Positions 15,480-22,208 of a stretch of 33,555 bases of DNA are shown piece by piece. The notes under the pieces were generated by a model. It did no database searches. It saw only the letters and a list, made by a program, of their open reading frames with translations, and had not been told where the DNA came from. Origin of the DNA: a virus; IMG/VR virus record IMGVR_UViG_3300033141_004948, positions 1 to 33,555 of that record, one strand, 5' to 3'. Position numbers and translations under genes: made by a program. Every line of letters begins with the position of its first letter. The first letter of the stretch is position 1.

Positions 15480-15757
15480 TGGACCTTAATTATACAGATG
15501 CAAAAGATTTTAAAGATATTAATTATAATTTAAAACTTTTAGTTCAAAAATATAATCATGAACATACTGCAATGGTTAAAGATATTGGAAAAATCAAGAA
15601 AGATAATTCTGCTACAAACAAGGATGTAGGTTTTCTTAAAACAAGTATTACTAAAATTGAAGGTTATGCAAAAGGCATGAAAACAATGTTGACAATTCTT
15701 TTATCGATTCTGGGTGCTATTGGGGCCCTTGTTGGATTAGGTGTTGCATTTTCTTAA
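15479..15757 (+). CDS. XhlA-like coiled-coil membrane protein, possible holin
   Basis: A 92-residue protein with a charged N-terminal helix or coiled coil (KDINYNLKLLVQKYNHEH onward) and a single C-terminal membrane helix, TILLSILGAIGALVGLGVAF. This is the arrangement of XhlA-type proteins, which work with a holin in bacterial phages. It overlaps the previous gene's stop (TAATGG). In an archaeal virus the envelope target differs, so a holin role is only suggested by architecture and by position beside another membrane protein at the end of the tail module. Confidence 0.5.
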   Translation: MDLNYTDAKDFKDINYNLKLLVQKYNHEHTAMVKDIGKIKKDNSATNKDVGFLKTSITKIEGYAKGMKTMLTILLSILGAIGALVGLGVAFS

Positions 15758-15758
15758 T

Positions 15759-15776
15759 TAATTAAATATATAAAAT
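15759..15776 (+). promoter_or_regulatory. Class 1 promoter (baseplate upper protein/fibre)
   Basis: Exact TAATTAAATATATAAAAT ending 20 nt before ATG 15796. Confidence 0.85.
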
Positions 15777-15795
15777 AATCATATTTCTTTATTTT

Positions 15796-16140
15796 ATGGT
15801 CTATATTAGAATAAAAAGAAATGATACATATATCCGTTCTGTTAAAACAAAAAGTAAATCCACAGGGGAATTAATAGATGCAACAGGTTGGACCATTTAT
15901 TTCACAGTCAGGGAAGAAATACCTGATACAGCCACAGAGGATGACACTGGAGCGATTATTTCAAAGACAATGGTTGGAAGTTCAACTGGGATTCATACTC
16001 TAACATTAACAGATGAAGATACAGATATTGATCCAAAAGAATATGTTTTTGATATGCAAATAATCAAAGCAGATAATTCTATTCATTCAACAGAAACAGG
16101 TAAATTTGTAATCCAAGCTGATATTACCAGGAGTTCATAA
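15796..16140 (+). CDS. BppU-like baseplate protein
   Basis: A 114-residue protein matching the N-terminal fold of baseplate upper proteins: a start of short strands (RIKRNDTYIRSVKTKSKSTG), then ATGWTIYFTVREEI, a THLTL-like segment (GIHTLTLTDEDTDIDPKEYV) and DMQIIKADNSIHSTETGKF. In relatives this domain anchors receptor-binding proteins to the baseplate. Here it stands alone, and the fibre gene starts at its last base (TAATG overlap), so it is the likely adaptor between fibre and tail tip. Confidence 0.7.
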   Translation: MVYIRIKRNDTYIRSVKTKSKSTGELIDATGWTIYFTVREEIPDTATEDDTGAIISKTMVGSSTGIHTLTLTDEDTDIDPKEYVFDMQIIKADNSIHSTETGKFVIQADITRSS

Positions 16141-19100
16141 TGACTGATGACATAAACCTTTATTTAGGGGGGGATGCAGATATAAATCTAAATGTTAGCG
16201 AGGGAGATAATGATATTATTCTTAGCATAGGGGATGACAATGAAGCAATTGTTCTTGCAATTGATGGAATGGACCCTACTGCTTTTATTGATGATACAGA
16301 TACACCTTCAAGTTATTCAGGGCAAGCAAATAAAGTATTAAGAGTAAATTCAACAGAAACAGGAATTGAATTTGTTTTAGATTCTGTACTTGTTCAATGG
16401 GGCGAAATAACAGGAACTTTAAGTGATCAAACAGATCTTCAAGCTGCTTTAGATTTGAAATATGATGCTGCAGATTTTAATACAGATTGGGATAATAGGT
16501 TGGCCACAAAAACAACAGATAATTTAACAGAAGGATCTTCAAACTTTTATGATAAGACTGTTGTTTTAACTGATGGAAATGGAATTGATATAACGGGCAT
16601 ATATCCCACTTTTACAATTACAGTTAATGAATCAGAAATTGATCATGTAAATATTTTAAGCATTGGAACAAATACACACGTGCAAATAGATTCTCATATA
16701 GCTGATGGTTCAATTCATTTTTCAGAAGCTTCGATTGATCACACTGCTATTCAAAATATAGGAACAAACACTCATGCACAAATTGATACCCATATTGCAA
16801 ATACTTCAAATCCTCATTCGGTAAGTTTAGAACAAGCAAGAGCACAAAATAATCAAGTAGATGGCCCAATTGATATGAACTCAAATTTAATTAATAATTT
16901 ATCAACTCCTATTTCTGGTGCTGATGCTGTTACAAAAGATTATGTGGATTCTTTAGTTAATGGTCTTGATTGGCAAGATAGTGTTTTAAGTTTTATTAAT
17001 TTAGTTACTTCTGAACCAGGAAGTCCAACTCTTGGAGATAGATATATTAATACAGCGACGGGAAATTCAAGTGTAACAACTCAAGCAGTTACAGCAGATT
17101 ATATTTATGAATGGAATGGATCTTCTTGGACTGAAAGTGTGACAAATGAAGGTTATGCAACTTGGGTTGAAGATGAAGATGTTGTTTATGTTTACAATTC
17201 TTCTTGGGTTAAATTTGGAACAACTGTTACACATAATAATTTAATTGGTTTGCAAGGGGGAACAGCAAATGAATTTTATCATTTAACTTCTGCAGAACAT
17301 GGGGATTTATCGGGGGGAGATCTTGGAAGTTTAACTGAAGGATCTGTTTTATTTATGGGTGCAAGTGGAATTGCTCAAGACAATACTAATTTCTTTTATG
17401 ATAATTTAAATGATAGATTAGGTCTTGGAACAACAAGTCCTGATAGATTATTGCATACACAGACTTCTGAATTTGCTTCAATTCCTTTATTTGAAAGAAG
17501 TGGTCAAACATCTGATGCTATTTTTGTAGGAGCTGGAACTTTAGCAACTAAAACATCTGATATGGGGGATGAGTTTGGTTCTTTATTCGGTTTTCATATT
17601 CAAGATGATGCAGATGTTATTAATCCAATAGGATATGTGGGGGCAGTTAGAGCAGGTGCAGATAATACAGGAGATTTAATTTTTAGTCCCATAACTGCTG
17701 GTGCTGTTAATGAAAGAATGAGAATAGAAGCAGGTGGAAATTTAGGAATTGGAACTTCAACACCAAGAAGTCTTTTAGATGTTGCAGGACAAGAGCCAGT
17801 GATAAATTTAACATGTACAGACACATCTATTACTTCTGCAAATATTCTTGGAAGAATTAAGTTTGGTGGTATTGACGACGGAAACTTTGAATATATTGGA
17901 GCAGAGATTAGAGCTAAATCTCAAGCTACATGGGGAACTACACAAATAAGTCCTGCTGAATTAGAATTTTACACAACAAGAAATGCAAGTAATCAAGTTC
18001 CTTTGCATAGATGGACTATAAAAGAAAATGCTGGGGGAGTTGGTGGAAATTTAGAAGGCCATGCAACAAGTAGAATAACAACAACTACAGGAGATTTATT
18101 ATTATTGCCAGATGGAAATGTTGGAATTAATAATACTAATCCATCTGTTGATTTAGATGTTGCAGGACAAGTCTATGCAGAAAGTTCTTCTTTTCCAGTA
18201 ATGGGTTTTAGAAGAATTTCAACAGTTAATGGAAATGGAACTTTTAGTGATTTAACAGGAATAGCGTCGGCAATGGCTTTATATACTGAAACAAATGTTT
18301 CTTCTTTAGATGGAACAGGGGGGGGAATTGTATTTTATCTTACTGATACTTCTGGAGGGGATGGTCCTTTGGCAAGAATATATGCAAGAAGAGATGGAGG
18401 GGATAATATCGGAGCATTACAAATTTGGACTGGTAATAATGGTCAAACACATCCATTCACTTTTAGAGCAGATGGGACTTTTGGAATTGGAACTACAAGT
18501 CCTTCTGAACTTTTAGAAGTAAGTGGAAATGTATTTCTAACTTCTGATAGTGATAAATTACTTTTAGGTGCTGCAAAAGATATGGAAATTTATTATAGTG
18601 GGCTTGTAGGAACTATTGATACAAGTTTAATTGCTCCTTCTGATTTATTAATTGATTGTGGAACAGACAAAACAATTGAACTTCAAGAAACAGTTTATTG
18701 TGATTATGTAACTCCTTTAGGCCCTAATAATTGGAATGGTGTTTCAAACAATCCTGTATTAACAAAGCTATTTGATGATGGTTCAGGAAGTCAAGGTGTT
18801 TATGCTTTTGTTTTCAGCGACGGAGATGAAGCACTAATCACAATTCAAATGCCTCATAGTTGGAAAGAAGGAACAACAATTCAACCACATATACATTTTA
18901 TGACAACTTCAGATGTAAGTCCTGCAGATAATTTTGGAATTGAATTTGAATATAGTTGGGTAGATATTGGAGAAGATTTTCCTGCTAATTCAACTCTTGA
19001 AACAAATGATATTTCTACAGGAATAAATTCAGACATCATGCATCAAGCTGCACATATTACTGCTACAGGAATTGATGGGACCGGTCATACTATAAGTTCA

Positions 19101-19229
19101 GTTCTATTATGTAGAATTAAAAGAGTTGCTGCAACAGGAGATAATTATGGGGATGGAGTTGCAATTTTAGATTTTGATATTCACTTCGAAATGGATACAA
19201 TAGGAAGTAGACAAGAATTTATTAAATAG
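16140..19229 (+). CDS. Tail fibre / receptor-binding protein
   Basis: A 1029-residue fibre, the largest gene. The N-terminal part carries short repeats (SIGTNTHVQIDSHIADGSIH and NIGTNTHAQIDTHIAN) as in trimeric fibre shafts, then PIDMNSNLINNLSTPISGAD-type 'layer' repeats and an EWNGSSW region. From about residue 427 there are four 'GIGT-x-x-P' units: GLGTTSPDRLLHT, GIGTSTPRSLLDVAG, GINNTNPSVDLDVAG and GIGTTSPSELLEVSG. The last 180 residues form a jelly-roll-like tip: ITIQMPHSWKEGTTIQPHIH has the PH...PHxH signature seen in many phage fibre ends. It should bind the host surface. The same fibre-type repeat also occurs at the end of the methyltransferase at 27747. There is no chaperone-type autocleavage domain. 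Confidence 0.85.
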   Translation: MTDDINLYLGGDADINLNVSEGDNDIILSIGDDNEAIVLAIDGMDPTAFIDDTDTPSSYSGQANKVLRVNSTETGIEFVLDSVLVQWGEITGTLSDQTDLQAALDLKYDAADFNTDWDNRLATKTTDNLTEGSSNFYDKTVVLTDGNGIDITGIYPTFTITVNESEIDHVNILSIGTNTHVQIDSHIADGSIHFSEASIDHTAIQNIGTNTHAQIDTHIANTSNPHSVSLEQARAQNNQVDGPIDMNSNLINNLSTPISGADAVTKDYVDSLVNGLDWQDSVLSFINLVTSEPGSPTLGDRYINTATGNSSVTTQAVTADYIYEWNGSSWTESVTNEGYATWVEDEDVVYVYNSSWVKFGTTVTHNNLIGLQGGTANEFYHLTSAEHGDLSGGDLGSLTEGSVLFMGASGIAQDNTNFFYDNLNDRLGLGTTSPDRLLHTQTSEFASIPLFERSGQTSDAIFVGAGTLATKTSDMGDEFGSLFGFHIQDDADVINPIGYVGAVRAGADNTGDLIFSPITAGAVNERMRIEAGGNLGIGTSTPRSLLDVAGQEPVINLTCTDTSITSANILGRIKFGGIDDGNFEYIGAEIRAKSQATWGTTQISPAELEFYTTRNASNQVPLHRWTIKENAGGVGGNLEGHATSRITTTTGDLLLLPDGNVGINNTNPSVDLDVAGQVYAESSSFPVMGFRRISTVNGNGTFSDLTGIASAMALYTETNVSSLDGTGGGIVFYLTDTSGGDGPLARIYARRDGGDNIGALQIWTGNNGQTHPFTFRADGTFGIGTTSPSELLEVSGNVFLTSDSDKLLLGAAKDMEIYYSGLVGTIDTSLIAPSDLLIDCGTDKTIELQETVYCDYVTPLGPNNWNGVSNNPVLTKLFDDGSGSQGVYAFVFSDGDEALITIQMPHSWKEGTTIQPHIHFMTTSDVSPADNFGIEFEYSWVDIGEDFPANSTLETNDISTGINSDIMHQAAHITATGIDGTGHTISSVLLCRIKRVAATGDNYGDGVAILDFDIHFEMDTIGSRQEFIK

Positions 19230-19241
19230 AGATTTCTTCGA

Positions 19242-19259
19242 ATATAAAAATATATAAAG
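19242..19259 (+). promoter_or_regulatory. TATA-box promoter
   Basis: ATATAAAAATATATAAAG, ending 21 nt before ATG 19280, is similar to class 1 boxes but lacks the TAATTA left part. It marks a new transcript after the fibre gene. Confidence 0.65.
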
Positions 19260-19279
19260 TATGTAGGTTTGCATTTAAT

Positions 19280-19495
19280 ATGGTACACACACATGACTTT
19301 GAAATTAAAATTGATGAGATGAATGTAGAAGGGGAAATGACTTTAAATGGAAAAACAGAAATAGATTTTTCACAGATACCTGATTTCATTGATGATGTAG
19401 GAATGCAATTGTTTACAGCTTTTTTAGATAGACTTAGAAAATTCTCTGACCATTGTGGAACTATTGATAAGATTGAAATTCTTAAAAAGGTTTAA
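19280..19495 (+). CDS. Small protein of unknown function
   Basis: A 71-residue acidic protein with two halves: a strand-rich start (DFEIKIDEMNVEGEMTLNGK) and a helical end with a long amphipathic helix around MQLFTAFLDRLRKF. No known motif, membrane segment or Cys pair was seen (one Cys only). It has its own TATA box and a leaderless start. It is the first gene after the tail fibre and could be a virion accessory or a fibre-assembly protein, but nothing shows this directly. Confidence 0.6.
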   Translation: MVHTHDFEIKIDEMNVEGEMTLNGKTEIDFSQIPDFIDDVGMQLFTAFLDRLRKFSDHCGTIDKIEILKKV

Positions 19496-19496
19496 T

Positions 19497-19510
19497 AGAA
19501 ACATTTAAAA
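19497..19510 (+). promoter_or_regulatory. Class 2-type promoter
   Basis: AGAAACATTTAAAA begins 36 nt before ATG 19533, and the start reads AATATGTATG as at the other class 2 promoters. The box itself is weaker than at 2517 or 5992. Confidence 0.65.
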
Positions 19511-19532
19511 AAGATATTACATATTAATATGT

Positions 19533-19919
19533 ATGAAAAAAATACTTCTTATAAAAGAAGAGAGTTCTATTAAGATTGGAGAAAAGGATGTTAAGAATAA
19601 AAGAGATGATGCTGAAACTTTATTTCTTGTATTGAAAACAACTGGAACAAAAGATACTTCTGATTTTAGATCTAAATTAAAATTAAAGAAAGTTATTGAA
19701 AAATTATTATGTGAGGATTGTCATGAAGATGGACACCATGATTTAGTTTTAGGTTTACCAGAATTTAAAACTCTTAATAAAATTTTAGATGAATATAAAG
19801 CCCAAGTATTAAAACAAGGAAATACAGTGGGAGATGATGTTATGCAAGTTATGGTTCAAATTGAAGATGCTGAACAATTAAAAGAAGAAGATCCAAATAA
19901 AATACCACCACCAAAATGA
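19533..19919 (+). CDS. Charged protein with Cys/His cluster, unknown
   Basis: A 128-residue, Lys/Glu/Asp-rich protein. The middle carries LLCEDCHEDGHHD, a C-x-x-C-H-x-x-x-H-H cluster that could bind zinc. The C-terminal third (MVQIEDAEQLKEEDPNKIPP) is acidic and Pro-ended. The short EF-hand gene overlaps its stop (ATGA at 19916), so the two are likely co-translated. Function is not recognised. It belongs to the accessory group between fibre and control region. Confidence 0.55.
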   Translation: MKKILLIKEESSIKIGEKDVKNKRDDAETLFLVLKTTGTKDTSDFRSKLKLKKVIEKLLCEDCHEDGHHDLVLGLPEFKTLNKILDEYKAQVLKQGNTVGDDVMQVMVQIEDAEQLKEEDPNKIPPPK

Positions 19920-20083
19920 ATATAATATTTTTCTCAATAGCTAAAAAACTTCTTTTATGGAGTGCAAATTATCTTTATGATTATGTAGACACAGATGCAG
20001 ATGGAACATTAAGTAAGAGAGAATTATCTGCTTTCCACAACCAATTAAAAGTGATACTAACAAAAGTTAGGAAACTTAAATAA
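19916..20083 (+). CDS. 55-residue EF-hand protein
   Basis: A short frame beginning in an ATGA overlap with the previous gene and ending at TAA 20081-20083. The N-terminal 20 residues are hydrophobic with Lys (FFSIAKKLLLWSANYL) and could lie on or in a membrane. Then comes a canonical 12-residue calcium-binding loop, DTDADGTLSKRE, with all ligand positions filled (D1, D3, D5, G6, S9, E12), flanked by helices (ANYLYDYV before and LSAFHNQLKVILTK after). A lone EF-hand usually dimerises; calcium binding here is predicted from the loop alone. Confidence 0.75.
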   Translation: MNIIFFSIAKKLLLWSANYLYDYVDTDADGTLSKRELSAFHNQLKVILTKVRKLK

Positions 20084-20116
20084 TTCTAAATAAAATAAAT
20101 TAATACTAATTAAATT

Positions 20117-20121
20117 AGGAG
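20117..20121 (+). promoter_or_regulatory. Shine-Dalgarno before secreted-protein gene
   Basis: AGGAG, 9 nt before ATG 20131, is well placed. Together with the capsid gene's AGGAGG this is the only other clear Shine-Dalgarno in the window, pointing to a high-expression, leadered mRNA. Confidence 0.75.
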
Positions 20122-20130
20122 TTCAAAAAA

Positions 20131-20592
20131 ATGGATATAAATGCAAATTGGCTATGGTTCGTTGTTTTAGCTTTGGTGTTAGGATTGTATGTGGGTGCAC
20201 AATCATTCCCAACAGAAGTTAAAGTTGATGTTCCAGGCGATTGTCCGGACGTGCCTGCATGTAATCCAGAAACTGAAACAGTTTATCAAAACGTTACACA
20301 AGAAGTTGAAGTCACTCCGGTTTCTTATAGAGATTTGGCCCTTGCAGATTTCTTAGAATACCTGGATGATGAAGAGCTTTTTGCTTGTGATGGAAATGAA
20401 TACAGCGAAAGTGAAACCTCTGTTGTAAGAACAGATGATGAATTTTCTGTTGGATTTGATGACGAAGATTACACTGTTGAGTTTTCTACAAGATTGAAAT
20501 ACAAAGAATCAGATCTTAGAAGTTGTAGAGAAAGCTATGATGTTTCTGCTTACTATGAAGAAGGCGAAGATCCTGAAATCACAATTCTTTAA
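20131..20592 (+). CDS. Membrane-anchored secreted protein
   Basis: A 153-residue protein with an N-terminal hydrophobic segment (WLWFVVLALVLGLYVGA, residues about 7-23), after which the chain is soluble, very acidic and outside the cell or on the virion. Four Cys residues follow in two pairs (CPDVPAC near 38-44, then one each near 105 and 133), suggesting disulfides. An N-glycosylation sequon (QNVTQ) is present. With its strong Shine-Dalgarno and T-rich terminator, expression should be high, like the capsid protein. It may be a virion surface protein, a superinfection-exclusion factor or a lysis regulator; the sequence does not decide between them. Confidence 0.65.
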   Translation: MDINANWLWFVVLALVLGLYVGAQSFPTEVKVDVPGDCPDVPACNPETETVYQNVTQEVEVTPVSYRDLALADFLEYLDDEELFACDGNEYSESETSVVRTDDEFSVGFDDEDYTVEFSTRLKYKESDLRSCRESYDVSAYYEEGEDPEITIL

Positions 20593-20636
20593 ATTCTCTT
20601 TTCTTTCTTTCTTTTTTATTTTTTATTTTTTCCCAT
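20593..20636 (+). terminator. T-rich terminator, end of the structural/accessory half
   Basis: A 40-nt pyrimidine-rich stretch, nearly all T with runs of four to six, follows the secreted-protein stop. As after the capsid gene, oligo-T should end transcription. It separates the late half from the control region. Confidence 0.75.
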
Positions 20637-20688
20637 AAGTTTATTAATCATTTTTCTCTTGTTTTATCGAGAGGTGGTGCTAATTTTG

Positions 20689-20702
20689 CGTGCTGTGGAT
20701 TT
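20689..20702. repeat. Inverted repeat arm A (CGTGCTGTGGATTT)
   Basis: The 14-mer is matched with one mismatch by the reverse complement of 20793-20806 (AAATTCACAGCACG). The arms lie 90 nt apart and flank the operator and TATA box at 20735-20764. The core CACAGCAC occurs once more at 21333-21340. Such placement suits a regulator or origin-binding protein. Confidence 0.65.
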
Positions 20703-20734
20703 AACATCACTTCTTTTTTTTATATAACTAAGCT

Positions 20735-20764
20735 AACCTAAGTGCACTGGGGAATATTTATAAA
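20735..20764 (+). promoter_or_regulatory. Operator/promoter unit 1
   Basis: AACCTAAGTGCAC (20735-20747), then GGGGAATATTTATAAA, with the TATA box at 20757-20764 and ATG at 20787. The 29 bases from 20736 agree with 21271-21299 at 24 positions, so the two are copies of one regulatory unit. The GTGCAC core lies just upstream of the TATA box, where a bound protein could block or help TBP/TFB. Confidence 0.7.
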
Positions 20765-20786
20765 ACAATTATGTCTTAATCTGTTC

Positions 20787-20939
20787 ATGAAAAAATTCAC
20801 AGCACGATTAAATGTAAATAAAATAGGGTGTTTTATCTCCCCGATTAGCAGGGGTTTTTGGAATATACATTTCCGTTCGACTGCCGGTTTAGATAGAAAG
20901 GATTGCTTTTTTTATACCAGGAGGGAACAAAGAGTGTAA
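20787..20939 (+). CDS. Possible 50-residue protein, unknown
   Basis: A short frame, basic and rich in Arg/Phe/Cys, with its own operator-TATA unit about 30 nt upstream and an ATG near the right distance for a leaderless start. The first codons (MKKFTARLNVNKI) resemble the start of the DUF2080 protein at 21325 (MKPTAQIKDGKI). After that the sequence is unrelated, with no known motif. Base composition is less AT-biased than in the neighbours and includes a CCCC/GGGG hairpin (about 20838-20855). The stretch may be an RNA-level regulatory element rather than a gene. Confidence 0.4.
   Translation: MKKFTARLNVNKIGCFISPISRGFWNIHFRSTAGLDRKDCFFYTRREQRV
20793..20806. repeat. Inverted repeat arm B (AAATTCACAGCACG)
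   Basis: Partner of 20689-20702, one mismatch in 14. It overlaps the first codons of the 50-residue frame. The CACAGCAC core returns in the first codons of the gene at 21325, so repressor binding there would cover both start regions. Confidence 0.6.
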
Positions 20940-20952
20940 TAACTCTTTTTTT
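20931..20952 (+). terminator. Hairpin plus T-run
   Basis: AGAGT (20931-20935) pairs with ACTCT (20942-20946) around a six-base loop and is followed by an eight-base T-run. It lies over the stop codon of the 50-residue frame. The T-run also leads into the TATA box (TTATAAAT) of the next gene. Confidence 0.6.
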
Positions 20953-20966
20953 ATAAATCTTGAAAA

Positions 20967-21221
20967 ATGGTAAACTTAGAATTAAATACTAAAAAATCTC
21001 AAAGAAAATCTAAAAGAAAATCTACAATTAAACCTTATCCTGTAAGACCTACAAGAGAGGTGGCCTGTTACCTAAAGGGTGTGTATAACAAATCCAAATT
21101 CATAAATAAAGCAATCAGCTTTTACATTTTATTGCTTACAAATCCAGAACCAATCTTAAAAGAATTAAAGAGAAGAGATCCTAAATTGTATAAATATATT
21201 GGAAGAAAGAAGTTTTTATAA
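20967..21221 (+). CDS. Ribbon-helix-helix candidate repressor
   Basis: An 84-residue, very basic protein. After a Lys/Arg/Ser-rich start, PVRPTREVACYLKGVYNKSK and FINKAISFYILLL fit the ribbon-helix-helix plan: a strand, helix A around REVACYLKGV, a turn with NKS, and helix B around KFINKAISFY. Dimers of this fold bind DNA by the strand. The gene is leaderless (TATAAAT 18-25 nt upstream) and is flanked on both sides by copies of the CCTTAGTG[AC]AC box (20735 and 21221). It is therefore the best candidate for the protein that binds them and for autoregulation. The fold is judged from pattern only. Confidence 0.55.
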   Translation: MVNLELNTKKSQRKSKRKSTIKPYPVRPTREVACYLKGVYNKSKFINKAISFYILLLTNPEPILKELKRRDPKLYKYIGRKKFL

Positions 21222-21238
21222 AGTGTTCACTAAGGTAA
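21221..21238 (-). promoter_or_regulatory. Operator copy, inverted (AAGTGTTCACTAAGGTAA)
   Basis: These 18 bases are the exact reverse complement of 31444-31461, 10 kb away, in front of the terminase-fusion gene. The site begins at the last base of the repressor candidate gene and faces the copy at 21271. An 18-bp exact match in an AT-rich genome is far above chance. Confidence 0.75.
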
Positions 21239-21270
21239 AAAGTATATTTTATAGACGATAAAATAAGTGA

Positions 21271-21299
21271 ACCTTAGTGCACAGGAGAAGTTTTATAAA
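21271..21299 (+). promoter_or_regulatory. Operator/promoter unit 2
   Basis: ACCTTAGTGCAC (21271-21282) followed by a class 2-like box AGAAGTTTTATAAA, with the TATA core ending 25 nt before ATG 21325. It agrees with 20736-20764 at 24 of 29 positions. With the inverted copy at 21221-21238 it makes a two-sided operator in front of the early operon. Confidence 0.75.
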
Positions 21300-21324
21300 G
21301 GGTTTATACTTATGTTTAAACATA

Positions 21325-21471
21325 ATGAAACCCACAGCACAAATAAAAGATGGAAAGATTATTGAATTTAATGCAATCAAACTTGTAAAACATTTAGGTA
21401 ATGGTGGCTATGTATTATTACCAAAAATATTAGTTGGAAAAAAAGTAAATATTTCTTTAAAGAAAAAATGA
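21325..21471 (+). CDS. DUF2080-like small protein
   Basis: A 48-residue protein matching the archaeal DUF2080 pattern, often listed as transposase-associated: IKLVKHLGNGGYVLLPKILV then GKKVNISLKKK, an AbrB/SpoVT-like half barrel with the G-N-x-G-x-V-x-L-P-K signature. Such proteins are thought to bind DNA. It heads the early operon under operator unit 2 and overlaps the next short frame by ATGA. An adjacent transposase is absent, so here it more likely acts as an independent viral DNA-binding factor. Confidence 0.65.
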   Translation: MKPTAQIKDGKIIEFNAIKLVKHLGNGGYVLLPKILVGKKVNISLKKK

Positions 21472-21545
21472 TTATCACAACAATTAAAAGAATTAAAGGG
21501 GTGTGGGAATCTTCTTATAAATTTATTCCCATGAAGAAAAAATGA
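21468..21545 (+). CDS. 25-residue coupled micro-ORF
   Basis: The frame starts in an ATGA overlap with the DUF2080 stop and ends in an ATGA overlap with the next gene. Both joins are of the type seen throughout this operon, which argues that the frame is translated. The peptide is basic (starts MIITTIKRIKGVW). It may only couple translation of the next gene. A TATA-like CTTATAAATTTA lies inside it, 20-30 nt before ATG 21542. Confidence 0.4.
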   Translation: MIITTIKRIKGVWESSYKFIPMKKK

Positions 21546-21796
21546 CTATTACAATAATTGAAATAGATTCAAATAAGACTTTTGAAGTTCAAGATGATGC
21601 AAGGGATTGGTTAAGAGATCTTGTAAATGTAGGAATATTATTTTTAGAATCCCATGTTGATGATTTTAATAAAGTTATTGTGAATGTGGATCAACAAGAT
21701 ACTTATCAAACAATTTCTGATGCAAAAAATGCATTAAAGAAATATGTTGATATAGGATTAGTTAGAATTAAAGTTTATTCAAAAAATAAAAAATGA
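21542..21796 (+). CDS. Small early protein, unknown
   Basis: An 84-residue protein with an alternating strand/helix pattern (TITIIEIDSNKTFEVQ, DDARDWLRDLVNVGILF, VIVNVDQQDTYQTIS, AKNALKKYVDIGLVRIKVYS). The two halves look alike, each a strand pair followed by a helix ending in [VD]xG[IL], so it may be an internal duplication. No Cys or catalytic motif. It overlaps the SWIM gene by ATGA. Function not recognised. Confidence 0.55.
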   Translation: MTITIIEIDSNKTFEVQDDARDWLRDLVNVGILFLESHVDDFNKVIVNVDQQDTYQTISDAKNALKKYVDIGLVRIKVYSKNKK

Positions 21797-22206
21797 TAAA
21801 AGAAATAGGGCCCCCAAAAATAAATTATAATCAAGCTTATGTTACAGAAAAAAAATGTAATTCTGTTGAAGAAGAACCCCCAAAACAAATTAATACTCAA
21901 ACAGTAATTTATTGGTCTGATGATATTAAAAGTTTAGTTGGATTTAAAAATTCAAAAACAAAGGCCCTAAAATTTGTAGATAACAAATGTATTGAAGAAA
22001 CAGACTTTGGATATATTTGCAAACCAATTGAAGGATATAATAAAACAACACATAAATTAACAGCTTCAGATAATGGACTTATTTGTTCCTGTCAAGGTTT
22101 CCAAACAAAGCTAAGGCAAGAAGGAAAAGGCCATGGTTATTGCTGTCATGTTTTTGCTGTGCTGTTTTATAAAAAAATAAATAAATGGAATTTGAAAGGG
22201 GGTTAA
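21793..22206 (+). CDS. SWIM zinc-finger protein 1
   Basis: A 137-residue protein whose C-terminal part, ICSCQGFQTKLRQEGKGHGY then CCHVFAVLFYK, is a SWIM finger (C-x-C-x(n)-C-x-H) that binds zinc and contacts DNA or protein partners. The first 60 residues are unstructured or strand-like. In cellular genes SWIM domains occur with recombination (Shu-type) factors and helicases. It directly precedes the single-strand-annealing-like gene, so a recombination role is reasonable. A second SWIM protein lies at 23549. Confidence 0.75.
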   Translation: MIKEIGPPKINYNQAYVTEKKCNSVEEEPPKQINTQTVIYWSDDIKSLVGFKNSKTKALKFVDNKCIEETDFGYICKPIEGYNKTTHKLTASDNGLICSCQGFQTKLRQEGKGHGYCCHVFAVLFYKKINKWNLKGG

Positions 22207-22208
22207 AA

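Noticed and set aside
20838-20855. CCCC/GGGG hairpin followed by TTTTT as a terminator
   Set aside because: It lies inside the candidate 50-residue frame. The stem is only four pairs with an eight-base loop, so it was kept as a note and not listed as a terminator.
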